The translations under genes and the position numbers were made by a program. Below, in pieces: positions 16,481-26,457 of a stretch of DNA of 64,000 nt. The stretch's first letter is position 1, and each line of letters opens with the position of its first letter. The DNA lies in the NCBI GenBank assembly GCA_009782555.1, contig WRIV01000005.1, positions 62,001 to 126,000 on the forward strand, written 5' to 3'. The stretch is from Treponema sp. (GTDB lineage Bacteria; Spirochaetota; Spirochaetia; Treponematales; Breznakiellaceae). The notes under the pieces are model-generated. The model was not told where the DNA came from. It ran no database searches and worked only from the letters and a program-made list of their open reading frames with translations.

Positions 16481-17623
16481 ATGCATTCCCGTATACTCCA
16501 GGTAGGTGGCTTTAACCATGTTAAAGCTTCCTTTATTGGAGGCGGTCATCCTGTGGTTATTCAAACCATGTGGAAAGACCGTCTTTCTTTTAAAAACCTT
16601 CAAAATGACACCGAAGGCTTTTGCAGCGGCGGCAATGCCTTGGTTCACCGCATAGAAGTGTTGGAAAGAATAGGGTGCGGTCTTCTCCGTTTTGCCGTCC
16701 CTTCTCTGGAAGAGGCGGAAATATTGGGAGAGCTGGCAGGCCGGATCACTCTGCCCCTCTGCGCTGATATTCATTTTGATTATAAAATAGCCCTGCGCTG
16801 CCTTGATTTTCCCATTGCCAAATTAAGGATCAATCCCGGAAATATCGGAAACCGTCATAAAGTGGAAGCGGTGGTTTCCAAGGCGGCGTCCCGGAATATT
16901 CCCATCCGCATCGGGGTAAACGCAGGGAGCCTTCCCGGATCTCTGCGGGTAAAAGTGGAACAGGGCCTGGACCGGGCGGAAGCCTTGGTCATGGCCGCCA
17001 TGGAAGAATTAACGATATTTGAAGAACTGGGATTTTCCAATACGGCAGTGTCGATGAAAATATCAGGCATTGCCGACACCGTTAAGGTAAACAGACTTTT
17101 CCGAAACCGAAGCGATGTTCCTCTCCATATTGGCGTAACCGAAGCGGGGCCTTTGGTGGCGGGAACCGTGAAAAATGCTTCTGCCCTGCTGCCTCTTCTT
17201 TTGGAAGGAATAGGGGATACCCTGCGGGTATCCCTTTCTGACAGTGAGGAAAATGAGATCATCGCCGGCAGGGAAATTCTTAACGCTGCCCGGGAAATGA
17301 CAGATACCGATCCTGCCGGGGGACGTTTCGGCGGCGGAGTGATCCTTGTGTCCTGTCCCCGCTGCGGGAGAAACGATTTTGATACCATTGCCTTTACCGA
17401 TCGATGGAAAACCCGCCTTTACAGCCTGAAAAAAAACTGTACCATCGCTGTCATGGGCTGCGCCGTAAACGGCCCGGAAGAAGCAAAACATGCGGATATG
17501 GGAATTACCGGCGCGGGCAACAGTATAATAATTTTCCGAAAGGGAAAAATAATAAAAACATTTCAAACAAAAAAAAATGAGGAAATAGACAAAGCTTTTA
17601 ATGCGGAATTACAAAAACTTTGA
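16481..17623 (+). CDS. ispG: 4-hydroxy-3-methylbut-2-enyl diphosphate synthase IspG
   Basis: IspG converts methylerythritol cyclodiphosphate to HMBPP in the non-mevalonate isoprenoid pathway, using a [4Fe-4S] cluster. The protein is 380 residues. The N-terminal TIM-barrel part includes ADIHFDYKIALR, KLRINPGNIGNRHK and IRIGVNAGSL. The C-terminal part has the cluster ligands in CPRCGRNDF and later MGCAVNGPEEAKHADMGI. All family landmarks are present. The opening (LQVGGFNHVKASFIGGGHPVVIQTM) is more divergent than usual. The start codon lacks a visible ribosome-binding site. The gene follows atpK after 56 bp and may be read through from it. Confidence 0.93.
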   Translation: MHSRILQVGGFNHVKASFIGGGHPVVIQTMWKDRLSFKNLQNDTEGFCSGGNALVHRIEVLERIGCGLLRFAVPSLEEAEILGELAGRITLPLCADIHFDYKIALRCLDFPIAKLRINPGNIGNRHKVEAVVSKAASRNIPIRIGVNAGSLPGSLRVKVEQGLDRAEALVMAAMEELTIFEELGFSNTAVSMKISGIADTVKVNRLFRNRSDVPLHIGVTEAGPLVAGTVKNASALLPLLLEGIGDTLRVSLSDSEENEIIAGREILNAAREMTDTDPAGGRFGGGVILVSCPRCGRNDFDTIAFTDRWKTRLYSLKKNCTIAVMGCAVNGPEEAKHADMGITGAGNSIIIFRKGKIIKTFQTKKNEEIDKAFNAELQKL

Positions 17624-17649
17624 CTTGTCGAACTGAGCAGGTCATATAA

Positions 17650-18558
17650 TTAACTGAACAAGTCCAGTTGTTTGGCGGCATATCCGCGTTTATAATCAAT
17701 GATAATATCTTTCATATTACAGCGCAGACCAAGACGGCTGCATTCTTCGCTAAAAATGGAAAATAGGGTTTTTGCTTTTGGCGATGAACAGCTATAGCGT
17801 TCGCCGAACCGTTTTATATACTTTTCTTTTATGCCGGGAAAAAGAACATCCAGTTTTTTATAATAATATTCCCGGTTTCCTGCCCGCAGCGTCATTCCAA
17901 TGGCAGGATATACAAAACGGGCTCCGTTTTCTTTTGCTTTCCTTACAATACTAATGATGTTTTCTTCCGTATCTTCGATAAATGGCAGTATGGGCATCAT
18001 TAAAACACCGGCGTAAATATTGCTGCCGCATAGTGTTTTAAGTGCCTCAAAGCGTTCACTGGAAGGGGGCGCCCGGGGTTCCACCATGGCAGACAATTTG
18101 TCGTCCCCCGTGGTTATAGTTATTTTGATGATCACAGGAGAATGCGCCTGTATATCTTTTAATATAGCCAGGTCCCTTGCAATCAATGTACTTTTTGTAG
18201 CAACGGCCACTCCGAACCGGTACGCGTTTAGCAGTTCAAGGGCGTTTCTTGTCAGTTTTAATTCTTTTTCATAAGGATTGTAGGGATCACTCATGGAACC
18301 GGTGGCTACGATGCCCCGGCGGCGTTTTTTTAAAATATCGTCCCGGATAATGTGCAGCGCCCCCTGCTTTACCCGGATTGAATTAAAATTTTTTATGCGG
18401 TAACAAAGACTCCGGCTGTCACAGTAAATACACCCATGGGAACATCCCCGGTATATATTCATATTATAATCGGCGCCAAACCAAGAATGGTTTTTTGTTT
18501 TTGTTACAATGGTTTTAGCGGGAATGTATTCAATATTCACTATTTGGAATTGTATCAA
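17650..18558 (-). CDS. SPL-family radical SAM protein
   Basis: This protein has the radical SAM cluster motif CSHGCIYC (Cys39, Cys43, Cys46 when counted from the TTG at 18558). The neighbouring text NMNIYRGC and the later GIVATGSMSDPYNPYEKELK are typical of spore-photoproduct-lyase-like proteins often annotated as DNA repair photolyase. Length is 302 residues. An inner GTG at 18540 (start of NIEYIPAKTI) is an equally likely start; neither has a clear Shine-Dalgarno. Spirochaetes do not make spores, so the substrate is unknown. It lies alone on the minus strand, convergent with ispG. Confidence 0.82.
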   Translation of the reverse strand: MIQFQIVNIEYIPAKTIVTKTKNHSWFGADYNMNIYRGCSHGCIYCDSRSLCYRIKNFNSIRVKQGALHIIRDDILKKRRRGIVATGSMSDPYNPYEKELKLTRNALELLNAYRFGVAVATKSTLIARDLAILKDIQAHSPVIIKITITTGDDKLSAMVEPRAPPSSERFEALKTLCGSNIYAGVLMMPILPFIEDTEENIISIVRKAKENGARFVYPAIGMTLRAGNREYYYKKLDVLFPGIKEKYIKRFGERYSCSSPKAKTLFSIFSEECSRLGLRCNMKDIIIDYKRGYAAKQLDLFS

Positions 18559-18580
18559 AAAATACGCCTATATCAAGGGC

Positions 18581-18608
18581 TTGCAAAAAATGGCCGATAA
18601 TCTATAAA
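18581..18608 (+). promoter_or_regulatory. Possible promoter close to the TPR gene start
   Basis: TTGCAA at 18581-18586 and TATAAA at 18603-18608 are 16 bp apart. The -10 box ends only 7 bp before the ATG at 18616, so a transcript from it would be nearly leaderless. It also lies just upstream of the divergent radical SAM gene. Confidence 0.35.
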
Positions 18609-18615
18609 TAAAGGT

Positions 18616-19764
18616 ATGTACAAAAAATGCTTTTGCCGCAGTAATATTTGCTATCCCTTTGTCCTCTTGTGCTGTCTTATCCTTGTTCCCGCCGCCGCCC
18701 AGCAGCGAAGAATCGATCCCTGGTGGATTACACTGGAAGAAGGAAAGCGGCATTTCCGGAACGGCGCTTACGGTAATGCGCTGCTTTGTTTTGAAAATGC
18801 CCGGGAAAACAGAAAAAACTACTATGCCAAAATGGAACGGGACTTGATTACAGTTCTTTCGATCCACGAAGTGCGAAGATTGGGAGACGATCTGAGTTTC
18901 CTGGAAATTTATATAGAAAGGGAATTTCGTACCGATGCGGCAGATGCCCTTAAAGAATTGTACTACCGGGTGCCAAAAGGAAATCTTCATAATTCTTCCA
19001 AAGCGGCTCTTTCCGAGATTGGCCGCCTTAAAAACTATCCCGAAGCAGAGTACTGGATAGGAGAGGTATACCGCATGGAAGGCGAGTTCAGCATCGCTCT
19101 TAATCAATACCAAAAGGCCTACAATGAACGATCCCTGATGGAAAATCCTGAATTTGGAAGAGAAATTCTCTATAAGATGGCGGATTTACGGAAACTGCGC
19201 CGTGAATATACCGAAATGGAAAAAATCCTTCTGGATATCCTCAGATCCGATGAACTTTGGAGCCGTGAATCTTTTAACCGGTCCAATCTTCAGAAAAGCC
19301 TGGAAACCAACGGTATTAACCGTTTTTTGCTGCTCTTCCGTCACCATGAGCCTTCTGTGGAAAAAGCTCATCGGACCTTGGGTTTTTATTATTACAATAA
19401 TGGACGGCACAATCTGGCAGCGGATCATCTGCTTTTTGCATTCCTTATTCAGAATTCGATGGTCATCGATGCCGTACTGCAATCCCAGTACAACTATACC
19501 TTTACGGGCCTCCCTGTTCTTCTTAGCGACATTGCCAAGCGGCGGGACCTAATTGCTTATCTGGAAGAAACAGAATACTACAAAACCCTGTATTACCTGG
19601 CCAATTCTCTCTACGGAGTGGGACGTCGTTCTCCAGCCCGGGAAATCTGGATATTCCTTAGGGATTATGCGGGCGGAGAGTGGCGGGGAAGGGCGGCGGC
19701 TCAACTCCGCAATCCCCAGATGGACCAGGCCACTGAAACTATTGGCAGATCCGGCGCACCATAA
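18616..19764 (+). CDS. Exported TPR-like protein
   Basis: This 382-residue protein has an N-terminal hydrophobic segment (CYPFVLLCCLILVPAAA) that looks like a signal peptide with cleavage after AAA-Q. The rest is helical with TPR-like helix pairs, for example ALLCFENARENRKNYYAKM, EYWIGEVYRMEGEFSIALNQYQKAY and TLGFYYYNNGRHNLAADHLL. TPR arrays usually mediate protein-protein contacts. It is the first of three plus-strand genes, with a UPRT-like protein and a second TPR lipoprotein behind it (12-bp gap, then a 4-bp overlap). This suggests periplasmic scaffolding, but the partner is unknown. Confidence 0.72.
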   Translation: MYKKCFCRSNICYPFVLLCCLILVPAAAQQRRIDPWWITLEEGKRHFRNGAYGNALLCFENARENRKNYYAKMERDLITVLSIHEVRRLGDDLSFLEIYIEREFRTDAADALKELYYRVPKGNLHNSSKAALSEIGRLKNYPEAEYWIGEVYRMEGEFSIALNQYQKAYNERSLMENPEFGREILYKMADLRKLRREYTEMEKILLDILRSDELWSRESFNRSNLQKSLETNGINRFLLLFRHHEPSVEKAHRTLGFYYYNNGRHNLAADHLLFAFLIQNSMVIDAVLQSQYNYTFTGLPVLLSDIAKRRDLIAYLEETEYYKTLYYLANSLYGVGRRSPAREIWIFLRDYAGGEWRGRAAAQLRNPQMDQATETIGRSGAP

Positions 19765-19776
19765 TACACTTGTAAT

Positions 19777-20853
19777 ATGAATAAAATTGTTCTAAAAGCC
19801 GAAGACCTGGACGGTTTTTTAACCGCCGGAGACAAGGCAAATCTTTCCCGCATTCATGATCTCTACTACCGTAAAGCGCTTGCTTCCTTTAGCATTCTTG
19901 CTAGTACCCAGGATAAATCAGAGCAAAAACAGGAAGAAAAAAAACTCATTATGCTTTATAACGAAATGGGGAACCTAATGCAGGATCTTTGCAGTAATGA
20001 ACCTAGAATTTCTGTGTATTCATTTTTAACCCCCCAGGAAAGCCGTCCGGAAGCGTCCAGGGTAATTGCCAAACTTCGGGATTACCGTACGGGAAACGAA
20101 GAATTTATCTATTATATACAGCGAGCCTATGAAATGCTTTTTAAACTGGCCTATGGGGGAACGCCGGCATCCAATAAAAATTACCTTTTTGTGCAGACCC
20201 CGGTTAATGTGCCGGTACAGAATTTTGCGGTCCACAAGATCAACAATATCGATGAAAAAATCGAAAATACCGTAATGTGCGTCATGCTCCGCGGGGCTCT
20301 GCTTCCTTCAATGATTCTTTCTAAGGAAATTGAAGAATACTCTTCCAACGGGTATGTTACTCCCTTCGCTCTTTTTAAGATCACCCGCAACGATTCAAAA
20401 CACGAAAATGATATGGAATATATTTTGGATTTGGAAAAATCCTATTTTACACTGGAAACGCTCCACGGCAAAGACCTGATCTTTGCAGACCCCATGAATG
20501 CCACCGGTGGGAGTTTGGTTACGGTGATCAAATATCTTATGAGAGAAGGAGTAAACCCCCGGTCGGTAACGTTTATCAATGTGATTGCCGCCCTCAAAGG
20601 AGCCATCCGGGTAGTCAGAGCCCTGGAACACTGCACCGTTTTTACCCTGTGGATGGATCCTGTATTGAATGAACTGGCCTATATATTGCCCGGCCTAGGT
20701 GATGCAGGAGACCGGATCAACGGGAAGGATCTGCCGGATCAACCCCGGAACATCATTCAGCTTGCAGCAGGTTATGGCGCCAATATTGCCAGGTTGTACC
20801 GGGAACAACTGCGGGAAATAGAAAACACCGTTTTGGGAACAATAAAAAAATGA
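19777..20853 (+). CDS. Uracil phosphoribosyltransferase-like protein with N-terminal extension
   Basis: The C-terminal 200 residues read as a uracil phosphoribosyltransferase. They contain a PRPP-binding loop [10 protein letters not shown] (family form DPMLATGGS) and the uracil-binding segment [12 protein letters not shown]. This enzyme makes UMP from uracil and PRPP. The protein is 358 residues against about 208 in the family. The additional 140 N-terminal residues are charged and helical ([20 protein letters not shown]). An intact active site suggests a working enzyme or a nucleotide sensor. No signal peptide is seen, unlike both of its neighbours. It overlaps the following TPR lipoprotein gene by 4 bp. 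Confidence 0.8.
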   Translation: MNKIVLKAEDLDGFLTAGDKANLSRIHDLYYRKALASFSILASTQDKSEQKQEEKKLIMLYNEMGNLMQDLCSNEPRISVYSFLTPQESRPEASRVIAKLRDYRTGNEEFIYYIQRAYEMLFKLAYGGTPASNKNYLFVQTPVNVPVQNFAVHKINNIDEKIENTVMCVMLRGALLPSMILSKEIEEYSSNGYVTPFALFKITRNDSKHENDMEYILDLEKSYFTLETLHGKDLIFADPMNATGGSLVTVIKYLMREGVNPRSVTFINVIAALKGAIRVVRALEHCTVFTLWMDPVLNELAYILPGLGDAGDRINGKDLPDQPRNIIQLAAGYGANIARLYREQLREIENTVLGTIKK

Positions 20854-21602
20854 AACGCTTTTTATCAGTTCTGACGATTTCTTCAGTTCTTTTTGTTTCC
20901 TGTATTACTCCTGCCGTCAAGGCGGAAGAATACTATGCCCTGGGAATGGCTTATTTTAAACTGCAAAGGTATGCCGAAGCAGAAACATGGTTCACCAAGG
21001 CAAAATTCAACAGGACAACAAAAATCGCATCGGAATACTACCTGGGCCGTATCGCCTATGAAACAGGCCGTTTTCGGGAAGCAAAAAATTGCTTTGAGCG
21101 GATCATAGTTCAGGACGCAGATAATATAACCGCCCTTAAAGCGGCGGCATATACCTGTATTAAGCTCGAAGATTATAACCTGGCGGAAAATTATTACCGG
21201 CGGGTTCTTGAACTGGTGCCGGAAAGCTATGACGAAGGATACAATTATGCCCTGGTTCTTATGGCCATGGGAAAGGCCGAAGAAGCCGAAGGAGTTCTGA
21301 TAAGGCACAGTAATACAGAAAATCCCATGGCACTACTCATCCTGGCCCGTTCACAAAGACAACGGGGCAGGCCTGAAGCGGCGGATGCATACAACGCCAG
21401 CCTCTTAAAAGAAGATGATCCGCTTGTTCGTTCCGAATACGCAGCATATCTGGCAGAAATGGGACTGTATGAAAAAGCCTTGGAAGAATACCGGCGGACA
21501 CTAAAAAATGAAAAATTATCCGAAGAAAAAAGAAAAACTGTTCAGGAAGCTATGGGCAGACTAGAAACTGATGGTAAGGGTGGTACCGAAGCTCAGCATT
21601 AG
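20850..21602 (+). CDS. TPR lipoprotein
   Basis: The protein starts [18 protein letters not shown], a lipoprotein signal with a probable lipobox ending at Cys18. At least four TPR-like helix pairs follow: [61 protein letters not shown] and [20 protein letters not shown]. Length is 250 residues. Such proteins usually sit on the periplasmic face of a membrane and hold complexes together. The gene overlaps the UPRT-like gene by 4 bp at its start and runs 42 bp into the convergent giant outer-membrane protein gene at its end. Confidence 0.78.
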   Translation: MKRFLSVLTISSVLFVSCITPAVKAEEYYALGMAYFKLQRYAEAETWFTKAKFNRTTKIASEYYLGRIAYETGRFREAKNCFERIIVQDADNITALKAAAYTCIKLEDYNLAENYYRRVLELVPESYDEGYNYALVLMAMGKAEEAEGVLIRHSNTENPMALLILARSQRQRGRPEAADAYNASLLKEDDPLVRSEYAAYLAEMGLYEKALEEYRRTLKNEKLSEEKRKTVQEAMGRLETDGKGGTEAQH

Positions 21603-24600
21603 GCTGAATTCATCATAATAGACATCCCGCTGAAGCCCCAGTTTTGCAAAACTTGTAAAGGTAAGTTTTCCAATAATTCGTATTACTGATTCATGACAGA
21701 AAGAAAAATAATAAAATCCATGTTCACCGGAATTGTCCAGCGCCAATTCCAGAGTTTCCCTGCTTAACCGTTCGTAGTCGTTTTGAGCAAGCTCCAAAAG
21801 GACCGGAAAATTACTGCGGCCTTGAATTTTTTCCATGCCGGCACTGTAAATTGCCGAAAGGAGGGTTTTTTCCCTGGGTATAGTCCATATTAAATTAAAA
21901 CTTTCTATCCAGCCTGAATTATTGCCGCCTATCGCTGTATAGGTATTTTGAAGACCCAATTCCGATCCCTTAAAACCATAGGCTCTTAAGTTTTGTTCTG
22001 CCTGAATCCTCCACAGGGGATCTTCGCTTCGGGGAAAAGAGATGATCCCCGTCAGAGAATGGCGGAATTCATCGTTACGATAAATGTTGAATACCGGACG
22101 GCTTCCCATGGCGCCAAAAAGATTGATAGAAGAAAAACCAAGGCCGGAACTAAGGGTAAGTACATCCAGCCGCGTATCCATGCGCTGTTCCATGGTCCGT
22201 TCCAGGCGGGTAAAACCGCTTGCCGGAATGATTAGTGAAAGGACATTGTAACGTTCCGGAAAGAGCAGGTTAAGCCCCATGACTTCATGGAACCGGGTAT
22301 TTTCCATTTCTTGGTAACGGGTTTTATCCATCGCAGAATCAAGGTTTGGATCGAAAAATGAATAAATAGGTATTTCCCGCCAAAGCGGCGCCGTATCGGA
22401 AAGACTTTCTCCATACCGATGTAAATCGCTGCCTATATCATTTCCGGCGTCCGGAAGGGTCTGGAAAATATCCCGTTGGAACCGGAGATTCCCCCGGACA
22501 ACACCAAATTTAAAGGACGTATCAATATGTGCCATGGAACCAGTACGGCTTGTGGCCAGGGGAGCAGATACAGCACTGTTTCCCTCAAAGGAAAGGTCCA
22601 CCCCTACAAGCTGACGGTTAAAGGAAAATCCGGCCCGTCCCTGGGCTTCGCGGTTCTGCATACCCAGGGAACTTTCCCCTTTATCGGGAATCATAATGAT
22701 CCAGCTCTGTGTCCATGTTTCAGCATAACTGTCCAGCCATGACCGTATCCTTTCGGTCTTTTCAAGATAGTTTAACGAGCCATTCAGAGAAAAACCCGGA
22801 CGGCCGTTTTGTTCCGGACGCATCCCAATGGAAGCCGACCAGAACCGGCGGAGCCGCTGATTCTGATATGATATAAAGGACAGCCAATTTCCAAAAACAG
22901 GTGTGTCTAGCCCCAAAGAAAGGGAATGATTCATGGTTTCGTCGCCTGCAGAAGGAGAGGTGTTGAATACTTCAGAGATCGACAGGGGGCCGAAGGAACG
23001 TCCAACGCCGTGACCCGCACTCCAATAGGAAGTATCATCGAAAACCATAAAATTCAAATTTCCCGAAAGCCGGGTATCCAGGATCGTAATTTTTCCCCAG
23101 GAACGGGATTGCGCTCCGGTGAATGATTCTCCGCCATTGTTAAAGGGATCGCCCTGGACTGCGCTTTCCAGCGCAGTATTAAAGGCAGCCCCGGAAACTA
23201 TCTCCTTGTTTCCGATGGTGAGCAGCGCTTCCGGATGCTGCCAGTCCATGGCTGCTCCGCCGTTTACCCTGTATGATGGGGCTGGTTTTTCCAGACATAT
23301 TTCGTCAACATAAAATGAACCATCGGGAATCGAAGCTGTGTCAGAAATAAAGACAGCGATATATCCTGATTGTCCTTCTCCGGGAAATTCCCCGTTTTCA
23401 AAATTTCGGCGTAATATCCCGGGATTGTATTTGATGATTCCGGGACGCTCAACGCCGTCGATCAAAACCCTGCCTTCCCGATAGTGAATTTCCACACTCT
23501 GCCAGCCACCGGTAAAATAGCTGCTATCCATGACAAGTTCCAGGGCAGTTTCCCCTAAATAGTAAGCATCCGGTCCCTGGGCAACCAGGAAATGAAATTT
23601 TGTACCCGTCGGAAGAGGGCCTCTAAAATAAAAACTTAAGACCCGGTAATCGGAAAGAGGTATATATGCCGTCCTGCCGTCCGATCCGGCGGCATAATTT
23701 ATCCCTTTCCAGTCAACTTGCAGTACATGGTTGCTCCCGGCTAGATGGAGGCGGTCAATCTTGCTGTTTTTCAGAGGCAAAGTTGGTATCACTTCCGCTA
23801 TTGAGACGCCGCTGAGGGCAGTATCCAAAGCGGCCTTTATCCTGGCATTTCCCGGCGGAATGGGGGGGGAATCCAGCGTTATGGCCCGCCAGGAAGCTCC
23901 ATAAATAACCGGTTTTGCTACTAATAACCGGTTCCTGCCGGAAAAAGCAATTGACTGGATGATGATCCGCATCTGGCCGGCATTCCGTAATTTGCGCCTT
24001 AAGTCATCGGTAAGGGTAATCATTATTTCATCCCATGATGAAGATGACGGTACAAAAACAGGAAAATTCTCCACCACAAGATCAGGGTTTTCACCTCCGC
24101 CATAACCTTCTTCTGCCAGGGAACCAAATTGGACAATTACCCGGATATTAGGATCAAAGTCAAAAAGCCGGACGGGAATAACAATAGCTTTGGCTTGTTC
24201 CAGGAGATCTCCGTCCCTGCCCAGAGGTGCCTGAAAGCCCGTCCATTCACTGGTATTGAGATTCTCAAATTCTGCGACAAAAATATCGATATCTCCATCC
24301 TTGGCAGGATAGGGTCCCTGCAGTCCGGCAACCACCGGAGCATTCCATTCAATGGATTGAAGTTCCGATCCTCCCAGCCAGTTGCTTTTTCGGTAATTCC
24401 GGTACACCAGAGGAACTCTGTTGTTAAGTAAAAAAGAACCGGTTTTTTCGGAAATAAACCCCGCAGAAGTTGATACACCTAAGACAATTCCGGAATTTCC
24501 TTCCATGCCGGCAATGCGGTACAGTCCCGTCGTATCAGGCTGTTCAAAACCAAGACCTAACGAAAGACTCACTTTTAGCCTTTCGTAATCCCAGGAAGTT

Positions 24601-26414
24601 CTTGCTCCAAAACCTACCGTTCCAGGACTGGCCGCTCCTTCTTCGGTATAGGCTTCCTGGGAAACATTCCAGCGCATGCCCAGGGCAGCTTCTGCACTAA
24701 AAGGACTGTCTTCCGGTTTATAAACCAATCCCACCCCAGCGGCGAGGCTTCCCAGCCTCCTTTCCTGGCTTCGTTTTAGATAACTGATTCGGATCACTTC
24801 GTTAAACCCCGCGGGATTTGCCAGACTGACGATCCCGCTGGACGGATCATAGCTTACTTGTGAATCAAGGATTCCTCCCCGGTAAACCTGCACCGAACCG
24901 GGAATTGCATCGCTTCCAATGCTATAGACCCCTGGGGCTCCATAATTGGTAAAGCGGAGTCGTATATCTTCGTTAAAAATGGGAGAGCCCGGGAGATATA
25001 ATTCGGGGTAAAGTGGATTGAGGGTGGCGGGATCTTTTGACAGGGGCCAGCGGGCATGAGGGGTTCGCCTGTCTCGTCCCCCGCCGTTGACCGTAATGAT
25101 TTCAAAAATGCTCCTGCTGGTATCGTCTCCGGTCAGGGTGTACATTGTCAGATCCAGGGAAAGGGTATTGGCAGGAAGAACATCATATTCCTTGAGCCGC
25201 TCCCCTGTGGAAAAACGGATCAGGGCGGCATCTTCGGTTGTATTCGACGGCGACAGGTATCTGCTCATTCGTTCAAAGGGAGAAAAAGTTCCCGGTTCGT
25301 AGATCACCAGGGCGGAACCAATTCCGGGGATAGTTACGGTTCCAGGAGCATTTGTACCTGAACCCGGCTGAGGATAGTTTGATAGAACAATACCGGGACC
25401 AAAATGATCCTGAACATCACCCAAAAAACTGGTTCCCGGAGCGTCGGTATAAAGGCCCATGCCAAGAGTCCCTGTGGAGGTAACTTCGGCATATCGTACC
25501 GCTGCCATTCCTGGATGTTCTCTAACCAGTTCAACCAGGCCGTCCCGGGCACTGACGGCATATTCACTGGGGCCGGCAATTCTCCACCGGCGGCCGTTCG
25601 TATCTAAAAGACTGCCGTTCTTGTCTTCAAGGTAAACAGCAATATCTGAAGTAATTCCAAAATCAGGAAGTACAAAGGATCGCCCCCGCAGAGGACGGTC
25701 GGGAACAATGTTGGAAAAACTCCGCTCCCTGTTTCCGACAAAGATCCGTTCTTCCCTGGCGGCGGCGTCATAACGAAACAGGGTATGGAAAACCAGATCA
25801 TGGGAGCCAAACCGTCCATAAAGACCGAAGGATGCGGGGGAATCCCCTCCCAGATCCAGGTAGGGAAAAACAGGAAAATCGAGACCCGTATTACCCACCC
25901 CCACATACTGTATCGTTTCTCCAGGGAACCCCTGGTATCCGGCCCGGTAAGTGTTCAAATCATAATCGTCGATAAAGCTCACTTCCAAAAACCATTTCTG
26001 CCAGATCCACAGGGACAAGGTCAGATCCGCTTCCTGAGTAAAAAGCAGGGGAGGGTCCTTTGAATCCGGGCTGGTTCCCAGGGGAGAATTGGAAAGCCCC
26101 CAGTTCACGCTCAGGGATCCTTTCCAGTAGCCATTCAAAAAGAGGGAAACATTGGCATCCCATAGATCCATGTTAAAAAGAGTGGAACTGGCTTCTTCGG
26201 CAATTTCCCGGCGGTGTTTTTCGGCAGAGGTTTCCGATGTTTCCATGATTCTGCTGACATTCCGCTCCTGTGGATCAGCCGGCAGATCTTCGGCGGCAGG
26301 AGTTTCCCCCGGTATAGGGAGGTTCTCAGTTTGGGCGGGAAGATCCTGAACAAAGACCAGAAACCCCAAAAAAGCTGCTGCCGCCAGTTTTTGTACCGCA
26401 TTTAGGCGCTTCAT
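21561..26414 (-). CDS. Very large predicted outer-membrane beta-barrel protein, 1617 residues
   Basis: I choose the ATG at 26414, which gives MKRLNAVQKLAAAAFLGFLV, a signal peptide ending near LPAQ. The body is rich in alternating hydrophobic/aromatic beta segments (for example VSLFLNGYWKGSLSVNW and FWSASIGMRPEQNGRPGFSL), and the last residue is Phe in GTTLTISF, the usual outer-membrane insertion signal. A middle part (about 700-1090) has several lectin- or jelly-roll-like pieces, such as DGSFYVDEICLEKPAP. I do not recognise a named family. The layout recalls the long-barrel SprA protein of Bacteroidetes type IX secretion, but that is only an impression. It is convergent with the TPR trio and divergent from the DUF503 gene. 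Confidence 0.7.
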   Translation of the reverse strand: MKRLNAVQKLAAAAFLGFLVFVQDLPAQTENLPIPGETPAAEDLPADPQERNVSRIMETSETSAEKHRREIAEEASSTLFNMDLWDANVSLFLNGYWKGSLSVNWGLSNSPLGTSPDSKDPPLLFTQEADLTLSLWIWQKWFLEVSFIDDYDLNTYRAGYQGFPGETIQYVGVGNTGLDFPVFPYLDLGGDSPASFGLYGRFGSHDLVFHTLFRYDAAAREERIFVGNRERSFSNIVPDRPLRGRSFVLPDFGITSDIAVYLEDKNGSLLDTNGRRWRIAGPSEYAVSARDGLVELVREHPGMAAVRYAEVTSTGTLGMGLYTDAPGTSFLGDVQDHFGPGIVLSNYPQPGSGTNAPGTVTIPGIGSALVIYEPGTFSPFERMSRYLSPSNTTEDAALIRFSTGERLKEYDVLPANTLSLDLTMYTLTGDDTSRSIFEIITVNGGGRDRRTPHARWPLSKDPATLNPLYPELYLPGSPIFNEDIRLRFTNYGAPGVYSIGSDAIPGSVQVYRGGILDSQVSYDPSSGIVSLANPAGFNEVIRISYLKRSQERRLGSLAAGVGLVYKPEDSPFSAEAALGMRWNVSQEAYTEEGAASPGTVGFGARTSWDYERLKVSLSLGLGFEQPDTTGLYRIAGMEGNSGIVLGVSTSAGFISEKTGSFLLNNRVPLVYRNYRKSNWLGGSELQSIEWNAPVVAGLQGPYPAKDGDIDIFVAEFENLNTSEWTGFQAPLGRDGDLLEQAKAIVIPVRLFDFDPNIRVIVQFGSLAEEGYGGGENPDLVVENFPVFVPSSSSWDEIMITLTDDLRRKLRNAGQMRIIIQSIAFSGRNRLLVAKPVIYGASWRAITLDSPPIPPGNARIKAALDTALSGVSIAEVIPTLPLKNSKIDRLHLAGSNHVLQVDWKGINYAAGSDGRTAYIPLSDYRVLSFYFRGPLPTGTKFHFLVAQGPDAYYLGETALELVMDSSYFTGGWQSVEIHYREGRVLIDGVERPGIIKYNPGILRRNFENGEFPGEGQSGYIAVFISDTASIPDGSFYVDEICLEKPAPSYRVNGGAAMDWQHPEALLTIGNKEIVSGAAFNTALESAVQGDPFNNGGESFTGAQSRSWGKITILDTRLSGNLNFMVFDDTSYWSAGHGVGRSFGPLSISEVFNTSPSAGDETMNHSLSLGLDTPVFGNWLSFISYQNQRLRRFWSASIGMRPEQNGRPGFSLNGSLNYLEKTERIRSWLDSYAETWTQSWIIMIPDKGESSLGMQNREAQGRAGFSFNRQLVGVDLSFEGNSAVSAPLATSRTGSMAHIDTSFKFGVVRGNLRFQRDIFQTLPDAGNDIGSDLHRYGESLSDTAPLWREIPIYSFFDPNLDSAMDKTRYQEMENTRFHEVMGLNLLFPERYNVLSLIIPASGFTRLERTMEQRMDTRLDVLTLSSGLGFSSINLFGAMGSRPVFNIYRNDEFRHSLTGIISFPRSEDPLWRIQAEQNLRAYGFKGSELGLQNTYTAIGGNNSGWIESFNLIWTIPREKTLLSAIYSAGMEKIQGRSNFPVLLELAQNDYERLSRETLELALDNSGEHGFYYFSFCHESVIRIIGKLTFTSFAKLGLQRDVYYDEFSLMLSFGTTLTISF

Positions 26415-26439
26415 GCTGAGCAAAACCCCATTTCTGGAT

Positions 26440-26445
26440 TATAAT
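26440..26445 (+). promoter_or_regulatory. Possible -10 box before the DUF503 gene
   Basis: A perfect TATAAT lies 12 bp before the ATG at 26458. No good -35 box is found 16-18 bp upstream. If used, it would give a leaderless or nearly leaderless transcript for the downstream operon. Confidence 0.3.
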
Positions 26446-26457
26446 GAAATGCATAAT

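Noticed and set aside
17617-17664. Inverted repeat GACTTGT...ACAAGTC as a terminator between ispG and the radical SAM gene
   Set aside because: The arms are about 30 bp apart and one arm lies in coding sequence, with no T-run. A chance match is more likely.
21561-26414. Naming the giant outer-membrane protein SprA
   Set aside because: The likeness is in size and general beta-rich layout only; no diagnostic motif could be confirmed by eye, so it is left unnamed.
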